DNA of 44,049 nucleotides, from the NCBI GenBank assembly GCA_026983675.1, contig JALSTP010000146.1:1-44049 (forward strand). Reading direction: 5' to 3'. Shown here piece by piece: positions 43,454 to 44,049 of the stretch (positions within the stretch are counted from its first letter, which is position 1; each line of letters starts with the position of its first letter). The stretch comes from Sedimenticola sp. (GTDB lineage: Bacteria; Pseudomonadota; Gammaproteobacteria; Chromatiales; Chromatiaceae). The translations under genes were made by a program, and so were the position numbers. The notes beneath the pieces were generated by a model. It did not search any database. It was given only the letters and a program-made list of their open reading frames with translations, and had not been told where the DNA came from.

Positions 43454-43941
43454 TTCTTGTCACCGTGGGCACTCAGTTTCCCTTCGACCGCCTGGTGAAA
43501 GCCATGGATGCATGGGCCGGGGATCACGAGGACGAAATCTTCGCCCAGATTGGCCCGGCCCGGTACCGACCCGAGCATTTTCCTTACGTGGAATTCACCA
43601 GTCCGGAAGCCCTGCAAAAGAAAACCGAGGAAGCCGACATTGTCGTCGCCCACGCAGGGATGGGCACCATCATCTCTGCCCTCGTCCTGGGCAAACCGGT
43701 GATCGTCATGCCGCGCATCGCCAGCCTCGGCGAACACAGAAACGACCACCAGCTGGCGACTGTCAGAAAACTGAGCCAGAGATTCGATATCGAAGTGGTC
43801 AATGATGCACAGGAACTTCATGCCGCGCTGGAGACCCTGCGCGCCACCAACGGCGACGCGGCCCCGCTGGCCAGCACCGCCCCCGATGAGACCATCACCC
43901 ATCTTCGTCGACTGGTCTTCAACCAAGGAACTGCCGGGTAA
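43450..43941 (+). CDS. Alg13-like catalytic subunit of split glycosyltransferase (PssE/EpsE type)
   Basis: The 163-residue protein begins ILVTVGTQFPFDRLVKAMD, a hallmark of Alg13/PssE proteins, and contains ADIVVAHAGMGTIISAL at about 63-79 and LGKPVIVMPRIASLGEHRNDHQ, the UDP-sugar-binding site of the GT28 fold. With the Alg14-like protein it should form a complete enzyme adding one sugar in exopolysaccharide synthesis. It is the last recognisable gene of the cluster; 9 nt later an R3 repeat and an IS630-like gene begin. Confidence 0.92.
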   Translation: MILVTVGTQFPFDRLVKAMDAWAGDHEDEIFAQIGPARYRPEHFPYVEFTSPEALQKKTEEADIVVAHAGMGTIISALVLGKPVIVMPRIASLGEHRNDHQLATVRKLSQRFDIEVVNDAQELHAALETLRATNGDAAPLASTAPDETITHLRRLVFNQGTAG

Positions 43942-43950
43942 GCTGTCACG

Positions 43951-43990
43951 CGGGTTATTAACCCGGCAACCAAATATTGATATAATATTG
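43951..43990 (+). repeat. R3 copy next to IS630-like gene; possible IS end
   Basis: CGGGTTATTAACCCGGCAAC followed by an AT-rich run matches the first half of R3. Its first part is a small hairpin (CGGGTT/AACCCG). It lies 24 nt upstream of the transposase ATG, the usual location for a terminal inverted repeat. That it is the IS end is inferred. Confidence 0.5.
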
Positions 43991-44013
43991 TCTCCTTGAG
44001 CGAGGAGGCATTG

Positions 44014-44049
44014 ATGGAAAAGAGTGATGCACGCAAGCTTCCACTGGAG
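44014..44049 (+). mobile_element. IS630-like transposase, first 12 codons (cut by window edge)
   Basis: An ATG with GAGGAGG upstream (44002-44008) starts MEKSDARKLPLE, which resembles the beginning of IS630-family transposases with an N-terminal helix-turn-helix region. The window ends after 12 codons, so the family assignment rests on a short match and the close R3 end. These elements usually insert at TA. Confidence 0.55.

Overview
The window reads as chromosomal DNA of a GC-rich gammaproteobacterium. The basis is the rppH-ptsP pair, a LexA whose DNA-binding helix is nearly that of E. coli together with a canonical CTGT-N8-ACAG box, ArfB, the DUF4212/solute symporter/cNMP-CBS/exonuclease group next to acs, and a K+ channel paired with a DUF6394-like protein. 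A Chromatiales-type (sulfur-oxidiser-like) host is my guess and not shown by the sequence. No rRNA, tRNA or CRISPR array was seen. Functions are assigned by reading motifs, without database searches.

Layout. (1) 1-1672, minus strand: a decayed type I restriction-modification locus. The 5' part of hsdM is joined out of frame to the 3' part of hsdS, followed by a stub resembling the start of an ImmA/IrrE peptidase and the N-terminal part of a Fic protein running off the window. (2) 1673-8225: a repeat-bearing spacer, then a three-gene plus-strand operon (ThDP enzyme, large GT-A-like protein, sulfotransferase-like protein) facing a minus-strand pair (CDP-glucose 4,6-dehydratase, methyltransferase), probably surface-glycan modification. 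(3) 8390-13169: arfB, a PilZ-transmembrane-SPOR fusion, hemerythrin-like protein, double-RCK K+ channel and small membrane protein. (4) 13877-21339: acetate-type uptake and use: DUF4212 subunit, solute symporter, small secreted/anchored protein, cNMP-CBS-nucleotidyltransferase regulator, DEDDh exonuclease, acetyl-CoA synthetase. (5) 21625-27803: NYN/cold-shock protein, chemoreceptor, NUDIX hydrolase and the SOS cassette lexA-imuA-imuB without dnaE2. (6) 28381-31226: ptsP and rppH. (7) 31513-34069: HAD phosphatase, BtuCD-type ABC transporter and a microprotein. (8) 34074-37447: two overlapping dynamin-like GTPase genes. (9) 37535-43941: rhomboid protease, then an exopolysaccharide-type cluster with two GT4 enzymes, a phosphodiesterase-superfamily protein, a nucleotidyltransferase-like protein and an Alg14/Alg13-type split glycosyltransferase. 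(10) 44014-end: the start of an IS630-like transposase.

The spacers contain three families of short non-coding repeats. R1 is about 163 bp with inverted ends (1729, 13603, 27836, and an internally deleted copy at 19274). R2 is about 166 bp and palindromic (18362, with a half copy at 27999). R3 is a 35-40 bp motif (6447, 24853, 28246, 43951, partial near 2250) that also lies just upstream of the IS630-like gene. R1 and half an R2 sit between a strong LexA box/promoter and lexA, giving the SOS operon an unusually long leader made of repeats.
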